A DNA stretch of 63,237 nt from Streptomyces sp. SM10. GTDB lineage: Bacteria > Actinomycetota > Actinomycetes > Streptomycetales > Streptomycetaceae. The translations under genes and the position numbers were made by a program. Below, one piece after another: positions 62,581 through 63,237 of the stretch. The DNA lies in contig NZ_NEUF01000154.1 of assembly GCF_002910915.1 (NCBI RefSeq), forward strand, positions 1 through 63,237. The letters are read 5' to 3'. The notes below the pieces were generated by a model that saw only the letters and a program-made list of their open reading frames with translations, ran no database searches and had not been told where the DNA came from. The first letter of the stretch is position 1. Each line of letters opens with the position of its first letter.

Positions 62581-63237
62581 GCGGTATCGCCTCCGGCGGG
62601 ACGGTCGGGACCGGCTGAACGGTCGGAGCGGGACGAGGAGTCGGGGGCGGGTTCGGGAGCCGGCTCGGGGGCGCTGTCCGGACCGCTCCCCGGATCGCTG
62701 TCCGAGGCGTGGCCTCGGTCGCTCTCCGAGGCGTGGCCCTGGTCGCTGTCCGAGGCCTGGTCAGGATCGCCGTCGGCCGCCTCACCCTGCGCGGAGGATT
62801 CGGACTCCTCGGGCTCCGACGGTCCCTCGGGCCCGGGCGCCCGTTCGGGCTCGGCTGCCGGTTCGGGCTCGGACGGCTCGGGCTCCGACGGCCCCTTGGG
62901 CTCGAGCGCAGGCTCCGAGGCGGTTGCGGGCTCCGGTTCGGGCTCAGGCGCAGGCTCCGACTCAGGCGCAGGCCCCCGTGCGGGTGCCGGTTCAGGCGGG
63001 GGCGCGGATGCCGGTTCAGGCGCAGGCTCCGGCGCGGGCGCGGGCGCGGGCGCAGATGCCGGTTCAGGCGCAGGCGCGGACGCGGGCTCCGGCGGTACGG
63101 ACCGCTGCTCACCCGTCGGCTGCTTCGGGGCCTCGTCGAATGCGGGCCGCGCGTCGTGCCAGGGGGCGTCGGCACTGCCCGCCGTCCCCGCCTCGCGGGC
63201 GGCGCCGGGGTCCGTCGTGGCAGCCGGAGGTGTGGGG
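62577..63237 (-). CDS. Upstream nuo-operon protein, C-terminal part with Pro/Glu/Ala-rich tail (partial)
   Basis: The frame that ends in the TGA overlapping the nuoH GTG is open to the window edge, giving about 219 residues. The visible part begins in 'AAREAGTAGSADAPWHDAR' and passes into a long low-complexity tail with repeated Pro-Glu-Pro-Ala units, then 'GHASESD'-type acidic repeats around 62700-62760. No folded complex I domain is visible, so identity (NuoC, NuoD or NuoB type) cannot be set from this window. The tail is most likely disordered. Confidence 0.7.
   Translation of the reverse strand, partial: PTPPAATTDPGAAREAGTAGSADAPWHDARPAFDEAPKQPTGEQRSVPPEPASAPAPEPASAPAPAPAPEPAPEPASAPPPEPAPARGPAPESEPAPEPEPEPATASEPALEPKGPSEPEPSEPEPAAEPERAPGPEGPSEPEESESSAQGEAADGDPDQASDSDQGHASESDRGHASDSDPGSGPDSAPEPAPEPAPDSSSRSDRSAGPDRPAGGDTA

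Noticed and set aside
61706..63175. A 489-codon minus-strand frame across nuoH and the upstream gene
   Set aside because: Arg/Pro/Ser-rich out-of-frame translation overlapping the well-supported nuoH.

Overview
The window is a high-GC actinobacterial chromosome segment, almost certainly Streptomyces. The rpoB product (1161 residues, TTG start) closely matches the S. coelicolor protein as I recall it. The order rpoC-rpoB-rplL-rplJ-rplA-rplK-nusG-secE-tRNA-Trp-aminotransferase-murB-MaoC pair-rpmG is the standard Streptomyces core. An SLP1-type integrative element sits in tRNA-Tyr next to yajQ. All product names come from reading the sequence; no database was searched.

Region 1 (left edge to about 9.66 kb, all minus strand) is the most unusual part. 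It is a compact RiPP-type (ribosomally made, post-translationally modified peptide) locus. In transcription order it holds a 57-residue cysteine-free precursor-like peptide, two JmjC/cupin-type putative 2-oxoglutarate oxygenases, a YcaO enzyme, a TfuA partner, an S9 prolyl-oligopeptidase-like peptidase, an AAC(3)-fold acetyltransferase, a GNAT acetyltransferase, and two M16-peptidase-like genes, the last cut by the window edge. The nine enzyme genes overlap by 1 to 4 bases, so they form one translationally coupled operon. YcaO with TfuA normally installs backbone thioamides. The JmjC pair and two acetyltransferases suggest a further tailored, probably undescribed thioamidated peptide.

Region 2 (9.7-22.2 kb, minus strand) is the core transcription/translation block: rpoC, rpoB, rplL, rplJ, rplA, rplK, nusG, secE and tRNA-Trp, with strong intrinsic terminators between transcription units. 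RpoB carries Asn at residue 442, which corresponds to E. coli Ser531 in the rifampicin pocket.

Region 3 (22.4-34.1 kb) is ordinary chromosome: an aspartate-type aminotransferase, an adenosine deaminase-family protein, a TetR regulator divergent from a small NAD(P)-binding protein with two operator-like palindromes, murB, two MaoC-type dehydratase subunits, rpmG with tRNA-Met and tRNA-Thr, an amidohydrolase, a second NAD(P)-binding protein, an MFS transporter, a decayed regulator fragment and a membrane protein.

Region 4 (34.13-51.70 kb) is a 17.5-kb AICE (actinomycete integrative and conjugative element) bounded by 52-bp direct repeats. The right repeat forms the 3' half of an intact tRNA-Tyr. 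The element has an integrase, an excisionase, a split primase-polymerase/helicase replication module beside an iteron array, an FtsK/TraB-type translocase with small spread-like membrane proteins, and regulators (XRE; a GntR-Nudix fusion). It also carries a GGDEF protein, a C5 DNA methyltransferase, and cargo next to attL (GIY-YIG and AlbA_2 proteins).

Region 5 (51.7 kb to the right edge) is chromosome again: yajQ, small membrane proteins, htpX, mscL, and the 3' part of a nuo operon (nuoN, M, L, K, J, I, H and a cut upstream gene with a Pro/Glu/Ala-rich tail).
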